A stretch of DNA of 64,000 nt from Sulfuriferula plumbiphila (GTDB lineage: Bacteria > Pseudomonadota > Gammaproteobacteria > Burkholderiales > Sulfuriferulaceae). Shown one piece after another: positions 46,222 through 55,979 of this stretch. How positions within the stretch are numbered: position 1 is the first letter of the stretch; each line of letters begins with the position of its first letter. Position numbers and translations under genes: made by a program. The notes under the pieces are model-generated. The model searched no databases, was not told the DNA's origin, and worked only from the letters and a program-made list of their open reading frames with translations. The stretch spans positions 2,668,585 to 2,732,584 of the forward strand of contig NZ_AP021884.1 in the NCBI RefSeq assembly GCF_009938015.1, read 5' to 3'.

Positions 46222-46280
46222 GCAAACTCCTTCTGGGTTGAGCCCCCCGTGCGTTGGCGGTGGGGCAAGGGAAACCGCGC

Positions 46281-46309
46281 ATTGTACTGGTTATTCACGC
46301 GTTTTTCAA
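46281..46309 (-). promoter_or_regulatory. Promoter of the rpsF operon
   Basis: On the minus strand TTGAAA (46309-46304), 17-bp spacer, TACAAT (46286-46281); transcription would start near 46274, giving a leader of about 50 nt. The rest of the 415-bp gap up to 46636 shows no gene. Confidence 0.8.
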
Positions 46310-46636
46310 CGCTGCACCAATCCACCCAGGAGCCAGCAAGGGCTTGGGTGATACAGATGTCGACAGCAATCTTGAAGCCGGCCCTGAACTGAGGCCGGTT
46401 GGCCATAGTGGAGTCCAGGGAGTCAGGCAGCGTGTCGATTTGCATAATACCGTTGCGTGAATGCAGCAGGTGACAGATAGCCCAGGCGCGCCTGTTTCCG
46501 CTGCCAAGTGTACAAGATCGATGTGCTCGGTGATCCCCTAGAACTGCCTTCGTCGAGCGCAATGCCTTGACGCCCACACCAGGGAATTGCCGACCACTGG
46601 GCAAGCGCTTGCCCGCAAACAATTTACGGACAGGCC

Positions 46637-46981
46637 CTAGCCCCCCAGCCAGTTCTCCGCCCCTTCCAAATCCTCGAAAACCTGAATCTGCGCATCTACA
46701 AACATGCGTGTGACCCACGCGCTCCAGATCATCCACTGACTCTGGGCCACGACTGCAACGCGGGCAAAATCAGCCGCGTGGGCGCGACCGAAACTGATTT
46801 CTTCCCACGCCACATCCACGGTAAATTTGAGCATGTCGCGCAAATCCAGCAGCAGATTGACCTGCCCCTCGAACTTCAGGCCATACAGGATAGTTTGTTC
46901 AAATTCGCGGTAATCCGCCAGGGTGAATTCGCCCAGTACAGCTGCGCGGATAGTATTGCCGGTGATGGAGATATTGATCAT
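46637..46981 (-). CDS. SpoIIAA-like (STAS-type) protein
   Basis: This 114-residue protein reads INISITGNTIRAAVLGEFTLADYREFEQ, NLLLDLRDMLKFTVDVAWEEI, RVAVVAQSQWMIWSAWVT and ends FEDLEGAENWLGG. That is the SpoIIAA-like fold found in many proteobacterial stand-alone proteins, with an alternating strand-helix pattern. Such proteins are probably lipid- or partner-binding, not phosphorelay members. The gene is alone between the ribosomal operon and a terminator. Confidence 0.8.
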   Translation of the reverse strand: MINISITGNTIRAAVLGEFTLADYREFEQTILYGLKFEGQVNLLLDLRDMLKFTVDVAWEEISFGRAHAADFARVAVVAQSQWMIWSAWVTRMFVDAQIQVFEDLEGAENWLGG

Positions 46982-47044
46982 GGTATGCCCGTTGTCGTTG
47001 TTGGTAGCTACGGGCTAACTATAAGTGAGTTGCGCGCGCCAGGC

Positions 47045-47071
47045 AAAAAAGCGGGCGTCCGAAGACGCCCG
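47045..47071 (-). terminator. Rho-independent terminator
   Basis: Minus-strand CGGGCGTC-TTCG-GACGCCCG followed by C and TTTTTT. It lies 166 bp past the Rieske gene stop and before the SpoIIAA-like gene, and ends the leftward Rieske transcript. Confidence 0.88.
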
Positions 47072-47236
47072 AAATACCGCATGGAGGATGAAGATGAAAC
47101 ATGCATTAACTCGTGAAAATACATGCTCCGATCAACCTATAGCAAATCCGGTGCCAGATTATTTACGCATAAATAACAAATACTTATTAAAAACAAGCCA
47201 CAACGCATGCGCATCAAAACCGTGCATCCAGGTAGC

Positions 47237-48346
47237 TCACTCGCTCAGATGCGGTGCAATCTCGCGCCGAATGAATTCATGGAAGTGCACCATGCCGTCT
47301 TCCATGGGCGATTGGTACGGTCCTGCCTCGTCGCGCCCCTGGCGGTAGAGTTCGCGCCGCCCCTGGTGCATGCGGCGGCAAATTTCGTCGTCTTCCAGCG
47401 CTGTCTCGTTATAGGCGGCCTGTTCGGCCTCGACGAATTCACGTTCGAACAGGGCAATATCTTCAGGGTAATAAAACTCCACCACATTGCGACAAGATTC
47501 GATGCCGGTAGGGATAATCGTGCTGATGACCAGTACGTGCGGGTACCACTCCACCATGATGTTGGGGTAATAGGTGAGCCAGATCGCTCCCTGGCGGGGT
47601 GCCCGGCCTGCATTGTATTGCAGCACCTGCGCCTGCCATTTTTGATACACCGGGGTGCCTGGCTTGCCCAGGCCGCGCGCCACCCCCACGGTCTGCACGC
47701 TATACCAGTCGCCATATTCCCATTTGAGGTCGGCGCAAGTGACGAAGTTGCCCAGGCCCGGGTGGAATGGTTCGACGTGGTAATCCTCCAGATAAACTTC
47801 GATGAAGGTTTTCCAGTTGAAGTCGTAATCTTCGACCACCACGCGGTCGAGCATATAGCCGTCAAAATCCAGATCTTGCAGCACGCCCAGCTTGGCCAGG
47901 TCCTGCGCCACATCACGTTGGCCGTTGAACAGCAGACCGTTCCAGTTTTGCAGGGCGGTCTTGCCCAGATTAAGACAGGGATTGGCGGGGAAGTGCGGCG
48001 CACCGAGCAGACGGCCTTCCATGTCATAGGTCCAGCGGTGCAGCGGGCAAACGATGTTTTTGCTGTGGCCATGCCCCTCGTACATCATGGCCTGGCGGTG
48101 GCGGCAGATATTGGAGAGCAGCTCCACGCCATTGGCGTTGCGCACCAGCATGGCAGCGCTGTGGGTGGTTTCCAGTACGTGATAGTCACCCACATTAGGT
48201 ACCATCAGGGTATGGCCGACATAGCCTGGCGCGCGGGCGAACAGATACTTTTGCTCAAGCGCATAAAGGTTGGCGTCGAAATACCAGCTGATCGGCAGCT
48301 GGGGAGAGGTGTTGGTCAACGCAGCGCTGACAGCCAAATCGGACAT
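47237..48346 (-). CDS. Rieske-type ring-hydroxylating oxygenase alpha subunit-like protein
   Basis: This 369-residue protein has an N-terminal Rieske [2Fe-2S] domain with ligands CRHR and CPLHRW at about residues 83-86 and 99-104. The catalytic domain has the mononuclear iron site EVYLEDYHVEPFHPGL (two His). An acidic late ligand is expected near the C-terminus. No small subunit or reductase is adjacent. The ATG at 48346 (MSDLAVS) gives the normal length; a longer upstream frame is ignored. A related gene next to xseB-ispA-dxs is known to me from other betaproteobacteria, but the substrate is unknown. Confidence 0.87.
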   Translation of the reverse strand: MSDLAVSAALTNTSPQLPISWYFDANLYALEQKYLFARAPGYVGHTLMVPNVGDYHVLETTHSAAMLVRNANGVELLSNICRHRQAMMYEGHGHSKNIVCPLHRWTYDMEGRLLGAPHFPANPCLNLGKTALQNWNGLLFNGQRDVAQDLAKLGVLQDLDFDGYMLDRVVVEDYDFNWKTFIEVYLEDYHVEPFHPGLGNFVTCADLKWEYGDWYSVQTVGVARGLGKPGTPVYQKWQAQVLQYNAGRAPRQGAIWLTYYPNIMVEWYPHVLVISTIIPTGIESCRNVVEFYYPEDIALFEREFVEAEQAAYNETALEDDEICRRMHQGRRELYRQGRDEAGPYQSPMEDGMVHFHEFIRREIAPHLSE

Positions 48347-48518
48347 ATAGGATTCAGAATACCCTGGACAAGGCCCCTGGACACGGATTATCAAGCCGGC
48401 TGAGCGCCGCTTTAACTCCCTGTAACGCAAATGAAAACAAAGCCCGGAATTATCGCCAATAATAGCTTTGAGCGCAATAATTCGGTAAGATTTCTGCCTT
48501 TGCCTATTCTCCACTGCA

Positions 48519-48764
48519 ATGACACGCAAGACCCCAGCCCAGCCACAGAGCTTCGAAACCGCCATGGCGGAGCTAGAGCGCATCGTCGCCGACATGGAAT
48601 CCGGCCAGCTGCCTCTGGAGCAATCACTTGCCGCCTATCAGCGCGGAGCCGAACTGCTGCAATTCTGCCAGCAGGCGCTCGCTGCCGCGCAACAACAGGT
48701 GCAGGTACTGGAAAACGGCGTATTAAAGACCTTCTCTCCCACGGATGGCAATGATGAATCCTGA
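48519..48764 (+). CDS. xseB: Exodeoxyribonuclease VII small subunit
   Basis: The 81-residue helical small subunit contains SFETAMAELERIVADMESGQLPLEQSLAAYQRGAELLQFC, the XseB signature. With XseA (not in the window) it degrades ssDNA. It overlaps ispA by about 20 bp and heads the xseB-ispA-dxs unit, the usual order in proteobacteria. The 172 bp upstream carry its promoter and that of the divergent Rieske gene. Confidence 0.95.
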   Translation: MTRKTPAQPQSFETAMAELERIVADMESGQLPLEQSLAAYQRGAELLQFCQQALAAAQQQVQVLENGVLKTFSPTDGNDES

Positions 48765-49644
48765 TTTTCTTGCCTGGTCGGGCAACCTGCAGGTGCGCAT
48801 CGAGACGGCATTGGAGCACCTGCTGCCTGACCCCCGGCATGCCCCGCAAACCCTGCACGCAGCGATGCGCCATGCTGCCCTGGGCGGCGGCAAGCGCGTG
48901 CGCCCGCTGCTGGCGTTTGCCGCTGGCGAGGTGGCGGGTGCTGATCCTGCGCGGGTGGAAATCGCCGCCTGTGCGGTGGAACTGATCCACGCCTATTCGC
49001 TGGTGCACGACGACATGCCGTGCATGGACAACGACATGCTGCGCCGCGGCAAGCCCACCTGCCATGTCGAATACGGCGAAGCCACTGCGCTGCTGGCGGG
49101 CGACGGCCTGCACAGCCTGGCGTTCGAGCTTCTTTCCGGGCATACGCTGTCCGATACCCCGGAGCGTCAGCTGGATATGGTGAAACTGCTGGCCAGTGCC
49201 GCCGGGTCACGCGGTATGGCGGGCGGTCAGGCGATTGATCTGGCCAGCGTGGGGCAGACGCTCACCCTGCCCGAGCTGGAATTCATGCATATCCACAAGA
49301 CTGGCGCACTGATTCGCGCCGCGGTGCTGCTGGGCGCTTACTGCGGCGCCGCGCTGGACAACACGACATTGGCCAGACTCGATCGTTACGCCAAATGCGT
49401 CGGCCTCGCGTTTCAGGTAGTGGACGACATCCTCGACGCCGAGGCACCCACCGCCACGCTGGGCAAAACCGCGGGCAAGGACGCACAGCACAATAAACCC
49501 ACTTATGTGACCCTGATGGGCAGCACGCGCGCCAAGGCGTTCGCCGCCGAATTGCACCGTGATGCCCTGGACGCGCTGGCCGGATTCGACTCGGCGCAAC
49601 GCCTGCGCGAGCTGGCTGATTTCATTGTGCAGAGACAATTTTGA
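48745..49644 (+). CDS. ispA: Farnesyl diphosphate synthase (polyprenyl synthetase)
   Basis: This 299-residue trans-prenyltransferase has the first Asp-rich motif [21 protein letters not shown], the GGQAIDLAS region, and the second Asp-rich motif [22 protein letters not shown] is the isopentenyl-PP site. It makes C15 diphosphate for quinone and undecaprenyl synthesis. Three close ATG codons (48745, 48751, 48754) are possible starts, all inside xseB. The first is annotated. Confidence 0.93.
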   Translation: MAMMNPDFLAWSGNLQVRIETALEHLLPDPRHAPQTLHAAMRHAALGGGKRVRPLLAFAAGEVAGADPARVEIAACAVELIHAYSLVHDDMPCMDNDMLRRGKPTCHVEYGEATALLAGDGLHSLAFELLSGHTLSDTPERQLDMVKLLASAAGSRGMAGGQAIDLASVGQTLTLPELEFMHIHKTGALIRAAVLLGAYCGAALDNTTLARLDRYAKCVGLAFQVVDDILDAEAPTATLGKTAGKDAQHNKPTYVTLMGSTRAKAFAAELHRDALDALAGFDSAQRLRELADFIVQRQF

Positions 49645-51494
49645 GCACCCCTTATCCGCTGCTGGATCGTGTCGCCGTACCTGCCGATCTGCGTGAACTG
49701 AGCCGCGCGCAACTGGAAACGCTGGCCGCGGAATTGCGTGTCTTCATCCTGCACAGCGTGGCGCAAACCGGCGGTCATCTCGCCTCCAACCTGGGTGCGG
49801 TGGAACTTACAATCGCCCTGCATTACGTGTTCAACACACCGGACGACCGGCTGGTATGGGACGTCGGCCACCAGAGCTACGCGCACAAAATTCTTACCGG
49901 TCGCCGCGAAGCCATGACCGGGTTGCGCAAAACCAGGGGTATTGCCGGTTTCCCAAAACGCGACGAGAGCCCGTTTGACACCTTCGGCACCGGCCATTCC
50001 AGCACCTCGATTTCTGCCGCGCTGGGCATGGCGGTAGCAGCCAAGCGGGCCGGGCTGGAGCGCCGTTCGGTCGCCATTATCGGCGATGGCGCAATGACCG
50101 CCGGCATGGCATTCGAGGCACTCAACAACGCGGGGGACATTGACGCCAATCTATTGGTCGTATTGAACGACAACGACATGTCGATCTCGCCCAACGTCGG
50201 CGCGCTGAACAATTATCTGGCCAGACTCATGTCCGGGCGCTTTTATGCCGCCGCGCGGCGCGCCGGCGAAAAAGTGCTGGGCAAGGTGCCACCCATGCTG
50301 GAACTGGCGCGCCGCACCGAGGAACACGTGAAGGGCATGGTCACGCCCGGCACCCTGTTCGAGGAATTCGGTTTTAACTATATCGGCCCAATAGACGGAC
50401 ACGACCTCGGCGTGCTGGTGGATACGCTCACCAACATCCGTCGCCTGCACGGTCCGCAGTTCCTGCATATCGTCACCCGGAAAGGCAAAGGCTATCCGCC
50501 GGCCGAAGACAACCCCTGCCTGTATCACGGCGTCAGCCACTTTGATCCGGACACCGGTATTGTCGAAACAGCCGCTGCCAGGCCAACTTACACCCAGGTA
50601 TTCGGCGACTGGCTGTGCGACATGGCGGCTGCCGAGCCGCGCCTGATCGGCATTACTCCCGCCATGCGCGAAGGCTCCGGGCTGGTGCGCTTCTCCGAGG
50701 AATACCCCGACCGCTATTTCGACGTCGGCATTGCCGAACAACACGCACTGACCTTCGCCGCCGGCCTCGCCTGCGACGGCTACCGGCCGGTCGTGGCGAT
50801 CTACTCCACCTTTTTGCAGCGCGCCTACGACCAGCTCATCCACGACATCGCCCTGCAAAACCTGCCGGTAGTACTGGCGATAGACCGCGCCGGGCTGGTG
50901 GGTGCGGATGGCCCCACTCATGCCGGCAGCTTCGATTTGAGCTACCTGCGCTGCGTCCCCAACCTGACGCTGATGGCGCCCTCGGACGAAAACGAATGCC
51001 GCCAGATGCTGTATACCGCAATGACGCTGGACGGTCCCGCTGCCGTGCGCTACCCGCGCGGCAGCGGGCCAGGCGCCGCGATTGAATCCGCCATGCATGC
51101 GCTGCCGGTCGGCAAAGGCATGCTGCGCCGTCACGGCCAGCGCGTTGCGTTGCTGGCGTTCGGCAGCATGGTCGCCCCGGCACTGGCTGCCGCCGCCAGG
51201 CTCGACGCCAGCGTGGCCGACATGCGCTTTGTCAAGCCGCTGGACGAAGCGCTGGTGCAACAGCTGGCACAAACGCACGAATGGCTGGTCACACTGGAAG
51301 AAAATGCGGTAATGGGCGGCGCCGGCAGCGCGGTGAGCGAGTGCCTGCAGCGCCTGGGCCTGCAGCCGCGCGTGCTGCAGATGGGCCTGCCGGACACATT
51401 TATCGATCACGGCGACCATGCCACCATGCTGAAAGATTGCGGGCTGGATGCGAACGGAATTGAAGCCGCGATCCGCCGGCATTTACCCGAGTAG
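49641..51494 (+). CDS. dxs: 1-deoxy-D-xylulose-5-phosphate synthase
   Basis: DXS condenses pyruvate and glyceraldehyde 3-phosphate with TPP. It feeds the MEP pathway, thiamine and PdxJ. The 617-residue enzyme shows [42 protein letters not shown] (first TPP-domain), [18 protein letters not shown] (TPP/Mg motif), [30 protein letters not shown] and a complete C-terminus. The start is TTG 49641 overlapping the ispA stop (TTGA). No closer ATG fits. Confidence 0.95.
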   Translation: MSTPYPLLDRVAVPADLRELSRAQLETLAAELRVFILHSVAQTGGHLASNLGAVELTIALHYVFNTPDDRLVWDVGHQSYAHKILTGRREAMTGLRKTRGIAGFPKRDESPFDTFGTGHSSTSISAALGMAVAAKRAGLERRSVAIIGDGAMTAGMAFEALNNAGDIDANLLVVLNDNDMSISPNVGALNNYLARLMSGRFYAAARRAGEKVLGKVPPMLELARRTEEHVKGMVTPGTLFEEFGFNYIGPIDGHDLGVLVDTLTNIRRLHGPQFLHIVTRKGKGYPPAEDNPCLYHGVSHFDPDTGIVETAAARPTYTQVFGDWLCDMAAAEPRLIGITPAMREGSGLVRFSEEYPDRYFDVGIAEQHALTFAAGLACDGYRPVVAIYSTFLQRAYDQLIHDIALQNLPVVLAIDRAGLVGADGPTHAGSFDLSYLRCVPNLTLMAPSDENECRQMLYTAMTLDGPAAVRYPRGSGPGAAIESAMHALPVGKGMLRRHGQRVALLAFGSMVAPALAAAARLDASVADMRFVKPLDEALVQQLAQTHEWLVTLEENAVMGGAGSAVSECLQRLGLQPRVLQMGLPDTFIDHGDHATMLKDCGLDANGIEAAIRRHLPE

Positions 51495-51556
51495 TTTACT
51501 CAACTATTGAGCTGGTTTATACTTTGTCCAGATTAGCTCACCACAGGAAAAACATC

Positions 51557-52366
51557 ATGAACGACTGCTGCGAAGTTGCCGCCATGCCCGATGTGCAGAA
51601 CTACGCGGATACCCGCCAGATCGCCATCAACAAAGTCGGCATCAAATCCATCCGCCACCCGGTCAGGGTCGCCGACAAAAGCGGCGGCGTGCAGCACACC
51701 GTGGCCAGCTTCAGCATGTACGTACATCTGCCACACAATTTCAAAGGCACGCACATGTCGCGCTTTGTCGAGATACTGAACACGCGCGAGCGCGAAATCT
51801 CGGTGGAAAACTTCGAGACCATGATGCGCCAGATGGTCGAACGCCTGGAAGCCGAATCCGGCTACATCGAGATGAACTTCCCCTACTTTATCAACAAGAC
51901 CGCCCCGGTATCCGGCGTGCAAAGCCTGATGGACTATGATGTAACCTTCATCGGCGCCATCGAAAATGGGCGTTACACCCACACCACCAAAATAGCGGTA
52001 CCAGTGACCAGCCTGTGCCCTTGCTCGAAAAAGATTTCCGACTATGGCGCGCACAACCAGCGCTCGCACGTCACCGTCAGCGCGCGCACCAACGACTTCC
52101 TGTGGATCGAAGACCTCGTGCGCATGGTGGAAGATCAGGCCTCGTGCGAGCTATACGGCCTGCTCAAACGCCCCGATGAAAAATACGTCACCGAACGTGC
52201 CTACGACAACCCCAAGTTCGTCGAAGACATGGTGCGCGACGTCGCTGCTGCGCTGGAAAAAGAAGCCAAGATAGACGCCTATGTGGTGGAATCGGAAAAT
52301 TTCGAGTCCATCCACAACCACTCGGCTTACGCGCTGATCGAACATGACAAGGTGCGCCCGGCTTAA
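51557..52366 (+). CDS. folE2: GTP cyclohydrolase IB (FolE2)
   Basis: FolE2 makes dihydroneopterin triphosphate, the entry to folate and to queuosine precursors; it is the alternative to zinc FolE. The 269-residue T-fold protein contains [33 protein letters not shown], the Cys in [25 protein letters not shown] with the conserved Glu-region, and a C-terminal [19 protein letters not shown]. The ATG at 51557 (MNDCCEVAA) has AGGA upstream. Just after its stop a diverged copy of its last codons lies at 52446. Confidence 0.93.
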   Translation: MNDCCEVAAMPDVQNYADTRQIAINKVGIKSIRHPVRVADKSGGVQHTVASFSMYVHLPHNFKGTHMSRFVEILNTREREISVENFETMMRQMVERLEAESGYIEMNFPYFINKTAPVSGVQSLMDYDVTFIGAIENGRYTHTTKIAVPVTSLCPCSKKISDYGAHNQRSHVTVSARTNDFLWIEDLVRMVEDQASCELYGLLKRPDEKYVTERAYDNPKFVEDMVRDVAAALEKEAKIDAYVVESENFESIHNHSAYALIEHDKVRPA

Positions 52367-52445
52367 ACCCGCGACGCAAGGACTCGCAATTCCGGTGCAG
52401 GCTAACTTGGCGCAGCCAGGTTAAGCGCGCAGCGCGGCCGCAGCC

Positions 52446-52501
52446 AAAATTTCGAGTCCATCCACAACCACCCTGCTTACGCGCTGGTCGAACGCGACAA
52501 G
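52446..52501 (+). repeat. Second, diverged copy of the folE2 3' end
   Basis: Bases 52446-52501 match 52296-52351 at 51 of 56 positions, offset 150 bp. In the same relative frame the copy encodes [18 protein letters not shown] against [18 protein letters not shown] in folE2, so the changes are mild. It looks like the tail of another folE2 allele left behind, or a tandem duplication that has since drifted. Confidence 0.85.
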
Positions 52502-52523
52502 ACCCGGCAATTCCGACAAGCTC

Positions 52524-53207
52524 TCAGTCGGTGTAATCATCCACCATGATCTTGGGTGCCCGGTCCAGCTGGTAGAGCACCACGATCAGCAGCACGGTCG
52601 CCGCCAGCATGAAATGCGGACCGAACAGCCAGAATACCAGCGGCACGATGAAATAGTAGGCGCGCATCCCGATGCTGTAAAAACGCCCGGCGCGGTTCAG
52701 GTGCGTGGCGACATGCGCTGGCGAAATGACCTTGTGCTTGAGCGTTAGCGGCACGTTGATCATGAAACCGACGTGATTAAAGATGCGGATGGACATGGAA
52801 AAACTGAAAAACGCGATGAACAGATCAAGCAGCAGAAACAGCAGCTTGGTCAACCACAGCTCAGCGTAGATAGAACCGAGCGGGTTTAAGGCATGCCACG
52901 TACCTTGCATTTGATTGCTTTGCCCGCTCAAGGTCAGCACACCAATAATCAGCAGCACAGCAGTTGAAGCGAGAAAAGTCGCAGCCATGGTTGAATTGCG
53001 CAAGGTCTGCACAGCCAGAATGCCATTCTCGCGTTCCATGATGGTCTCTACCCAGGCGGTACGCGCGATCACATTGACTGCCTGCACGGTATAGGCTGGG
53101 GTTTTTTTGATCTTGATACGCAAAAAAGCATGGTAAGCAATTACCAGCGCCACACTGATCGAAAAACTCACGACGTCATTGCTATAAGCGGCAAACAGAT
53201 GGTTCAT
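52524..53207 (-). CDS. DUF599 membrane protein
   Basis: This 227-residue inner membrane protein has four predicted spans (about 10-27, 70-92, 112-145, 185-215). It carries the motif RTAWVETIMERENGILAVQTLRNSTMAATFLAS, which is the DUF599 hallmark, and GRFYSIGMRAYYFIVPLVFWLFGP. The ATG at 53207 (MNHLFAAYSND) is chosen over an upstream frame of 37 codons that lacks membrane or family character. Function unknown. It is 43 bp after the Sel1 gene, possibly cotranscribed. Confidence 0.85.
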   Translation of the reverse strand: MNHLFAAYSNDVVSFSISVALVIAYHAFLRIKIKKTPAYTVQAVNVIARTAWVETIMERENGILAVQTLRNSTMAATFLASTAVLLIIGVLTLSGQSNQMQGTWHALNPLGSIYAELWLTKLLFLLLDLFIAFFSFSMSIRIFNHVGFMINVPLTLKHKVISPAHVATHLNRAGRFYSIGMRAYYFIVPLVFWLFGPHFMLAATVLLIVVLYQLDRAPKIMVDDYTD

Positions 53208-53250
53208 AAAGCTAAATTTCCTAAACGTAAATAGTGCGGGGGTGAAAAGA

Positions 53251-54144
53251 TCAGGGCTTGGCAAGCTGCGCGCGTCTTGTCCAGTATTCGGCAGCCTTGG
53301 GGTCAGCGGCGACGCCATCGAGCCCCTTGGCGTAAATGTGCGCCAGGCTCTTCATCGCCATTACATGGCCATTGTCGGCAGCTTTTTTGAACCAGTCCAG
53401 CGCCTTGGCATTATCCTGCGGCTCGCCGTGGCCGCTTTCGTAGCGCGTAGCCAGCCGGTATTGGCTCTCCGCATCGCCGTCTTGTGCCAGTTTGTGGATG
53501 TCTGCAGGATGTTGATGAAACAACTCCGCCACCTTGTAGCGGGCGTTTTCCATGAACTGCAGGAACTCCGCTGCTGAACCAAAGCCCTGCGACGCCGACC
53601 TGGCCAGCAGGTTACCCGCCAGCGCCTGCTCGCGCGCATTGGAATCGCGCAGCTTGTATATTTTTCCCAGCAGGAATTGTGCTTCGCTGTTGCCCTCGAT
53701 CGCTGCGCGTTGTAGCCAGTATTCGGCCTTTTCCGGATTTTTTTCCACGCCTGCACCGGCCAGATACATTTTGCCCAGGCTCACCTGCGCGTCGGTATTG
53801 CCACGCAGTGCCGCCTTGGTGCGCCAATCCGCGCTGACCCTGAGATTTTCCGGCACACCGCGCCCCTGCTCGTAGAGATCGCCCAGCATTTTCTGCGCCG
53901 CCACGTTGCCCTGCAGCGCGGCGCGCTCAAACCAGTACACTGCCAGCTTTTCATCCTTGGGGCGTGCGGCATCGCCGTGCAGGTATTCGAATGCCAATAA
54001 TAATTGCGCGCCATCATTACCGCGTTCGGCAGCATTGGACAGCATCACGGTTTCTTCCGGGGTCATCGCCTGGCTGATGGATGGAGACAGCATTCCCATA
54101 ACCAGAACGCCAAACACGGCGATTTGCTTATGCATTATTTTCAT
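53251..54144 (-). CDS. Sel1-repeat (SLR) exported protein
   Basis: This 297-residue protein has a signal peptide (about 1-25, VFGVLVMGMLSPSISQA) followed by at least six Sel1-like repeats. Examples are AVYWFERAALQGNVAAQKMLGDLYEQGRGV, ADWRTKAALRGNTDAQVSLGKMYLAGAGV, AEYWLQRAAIEGNSEAQFLLGKIY and ALDWFKKAADNGHVMAMKSLAHIYAKG. Such solenoids mediate protein interactions in the periplasm. No enzymatic motif is present, and the binding partner is unknown. Confidence 0.88.
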   Translation of the reverse strand: MKIMHKQIAVFGVLVMGMLSPSISQAMTPEETVMLSNAAERGNDGAQLLLAFEYLHGDAARPKDEKLAVYWFERAALQGNVAAQKMLGDLYEQGRGVPENLRVSADWRTKAALRGNTDAQVSLGKMYLAGAGVEKNPEKAEYWLQRAAIEGNSEAQFLLGKIYKLRDSNAREQALAGNLLARSASQGFGSAAEFLQFMENARYKVAELFHQHPADIHKLAQDGDAESQYRLATRYESGHGEPQDNAKALDWFKKAADNGHVMAMKSLAHIYAKGLDGVAADPKAAEYWTRRAQLAKP

Positions 54145-54271
54145 GTTGTGCGGTTAATGGAGTTGATTCCAACGAGTAACTGCCAATTGTAGTGCGCGTC
54201 CGCGTTGGCGCATAGGGCAGGCATGAAATCCACGCACGTTATCACCGCATTCATGCGGTAAGGTATGCGCA

Positions 54272-54912
54272 TCAGTAACGCCGGGTGAGCGTCATCACCG
54301 CACCTTCACGCTTCATGTCGAGCTGGCTGAGAAAGCTCATTCCCAGCAGCGCAATCGACATGCCGTCGCCTTCCAGCACCATTCCCGGCACCATGTTGAG
54401 ACTGATCCCGCCGATGCGCACATTGTTGAACAACACCCGATACGCTGCCGTCGTGCCGTTGGCGGTGCTCACCCTGCCACGCTGCCCGCCGCGGTAATCA
54501 ACTCCCAGGCGGTCGGCTTCCCGGGCGCTGATGGCGACTGAACTGGCACCGGTATCCACCATAAAATCGATGCCGCGGCCATTGATGGTACCGGTGGTAA
54601 AAAGTGTCCGCGCCCGTCAGCGCTGAGGCTGACATTTGGCCTGGCCCCCCCCGCCACTGCCCGCATACGATTGCCCATGCCCAAAACACGGCGCTTGCCG
54701 TCCACTTCAAAAGTGGCCGACTGCGCGTCAGCGGCCACCAGTCTTGCCCCCTGCTCCGACTCCCCCGCAGCCAGCACGCGCGGCCTGCCGCCATTGACCA
54801 TCACCATTGCCTTGCCCTTGAACAGCCCGGTCACGTTGATCCGGGTCGCGGCCGCGTTTGCACTCAACAAAACCGCTGCAATTGCCATACAATACAGCCT
54901 CAGTTTATTCAT
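54272..54912 (-). pseudogene. Retropepsin-like aspartic protease, frameshifted
   Basis: The N-terminal part (54912 to about 54604) has a signal peptide and reads ...VSLSADGRGHF. The C-terminal part in another frame reads MVDTGASSVAISAREADRLGVDY and GMSFLSQLDMKREGAVMTLTRRY, the TIGR02281/retropepsin-like family with catalytic DTGAS. The two join perfectly as HFFTTGTINGRGIDFMVDTGAS if one T is added to the five-T run at 54599-54603 (minus strand). So the gene is either inactivated by a one-base deletion or there is a sequencing error at the homopolymer. As it stands, translation ends with an out-of-frame tail at 54469. Confidence 0.85.
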
Positions 54913-54932
54913 TGCCGCCTCTGAGTTGAGTC

Positions 54933-55637
54933 ATGAAAACCGTCGCCATTTTCCGCCACACCCCGTCTGAAGGTCCCGGCTATTTTGCCACCTTTCTGAA
55001 TAACAATGACATTCCATGGGAAATCATCAAAGTGGATCAGGGCCAGCCGATCCCTGACGACCCAGCTGCCTATGCAGGGCTGGTATTCATGGGCGGGCCG
55101 ATGAGCGTGAACGACCCATTGCCGTGGATTCCGCCCATCCTGCAACTGATCCGCGCAGCGGTGGCTGCGGATGTTCCGGTACTCGGGCATTGCCTGGGCG
55201 GGCAGCTGATATCCAAAGCGCTGGGCGGCGTGGTCACACGCAATCCGGTTAAGGAAATCGGCTGGGGTGACATTAGCGCAGCCGACAATGATGCTGCCCG
55301 CGCCTGGCTGGATGGGCTGACACAATTCGAGGGCTTTCACTGGCATGGCGAGACATTCTCCCTGCCCAATGCCGCCGTCCGTATCATGAGCAGCGCGCAT
55401 TGTGAAAATCAGGCATACGTCATCGGCAAACACCTGGCCATGCAATGCCATGTGGAAATGACCCCGACCATGATCCGCACCTGGTGCAATAGCTGGGTGG
55501 ATGAAATTGCCGCCAGCGACAGTTCCGCGGTGCAAACGCCGGAAATCATGCAGGCCAATATGGAAAGCCGACTTATCGCGCTCAACCAGGTTGCCGATCG
55601 CCTGTATGCGCGCTGGATCAAGGGACTGGCGCAATAA
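54933..55637 (+). CDS. Class I glutamine amidotransferase-like protein
   Basis: This 234-residue protein is a stand-alone GATase domain: the nucleophile elbow VLGHCLGGQLISKALGG (Cys), FHWHGETFSLP and a terminal HVEMTP (His and Glu of the triad). It begins MKTVAIFRHTPSEGPGYFATFL and resembles the COG0518 GMP-synthase-like group. Members act on glutamine or gamma-glutamyl compounds; the substrate is unknown. It overlaps the next gene by one base and the two likely form an operon. Confidence 0.85.
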   Translation: MKTVAIFRHTPSEGPGYFATFLNNNDIPWEIIKVDQGQPIPDDPAAYAGLVFMGGPMSVNDPLPWIPPILQLIRAAVAADVPVLGHCLGGQLISKALGGVVTRNPVKEIGWGDISAADNDAARAWLDGLTQFEGFHWHGETFSLPNAAVRIMSSAHCENQAYVIGKHLAMQCHVEMTPTMIRTWCNSWVDEIAASDSSAVQTPEIMQANMESRLIALNQVADRLYARWIKGLAQ

Positions 55638-55900
55638 TGGAAACGCTGCCGATCAGTCTGGCGCAACTGCAAGGCATGATCGGCATGTGTCTGCGTTGGC
55701 GCGGCGTGGATTACGCCGTGGTGGAAGTGCTGGAAGACGGCCCGGCGCTGGTTGCGCAAAGCCTTGTTCCAAACACGGCCATCCAGGGTGACGTACATGG
55801 GCGGGCCCGGCGCGAGGTGCAGCAAGTGGTGGTGATTCCCGTACTCAACCTCGACAAGACCCTGCTGCACCCCGAGTTTCTGGAAATCGAACTGCTTTGA
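55637..55900 (+). CDS. Conserved small protein of unknown function
   Basis: This 87-residue protein starts at the last base of the amidotransferase stop (TAATG). It reads ISLAQLQGMIGMCLRWRGVDYAVVEVLEDGPALVAQ and ends VVIPVLNLDKTLLHPEFLEIELL. A beta-rich, SH3- or PAS-small-barrel-like pattern is suggested by the alternation of hydrophobic residues, with no catalytic motif. No family is recognised. Coupling to the GATase suggests it is a partner or regulator of that enzyme. Confidence 0.72.
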   Translation: METLPISLAQLQGMIGMCLRWRGVDYAVVEVLEDGPALVAQSLVPNTAIQGDVHGRARREVQQVVVIPVLNLDKTLLHPEFLEIELL

Positions 55901-55979
55901 CAAAGGCCAAAAACAGGCACACGATTGCACCATAAAAAAACCTTACCCATGACGCACTTTTTTTAATGGAGAACGAAAA

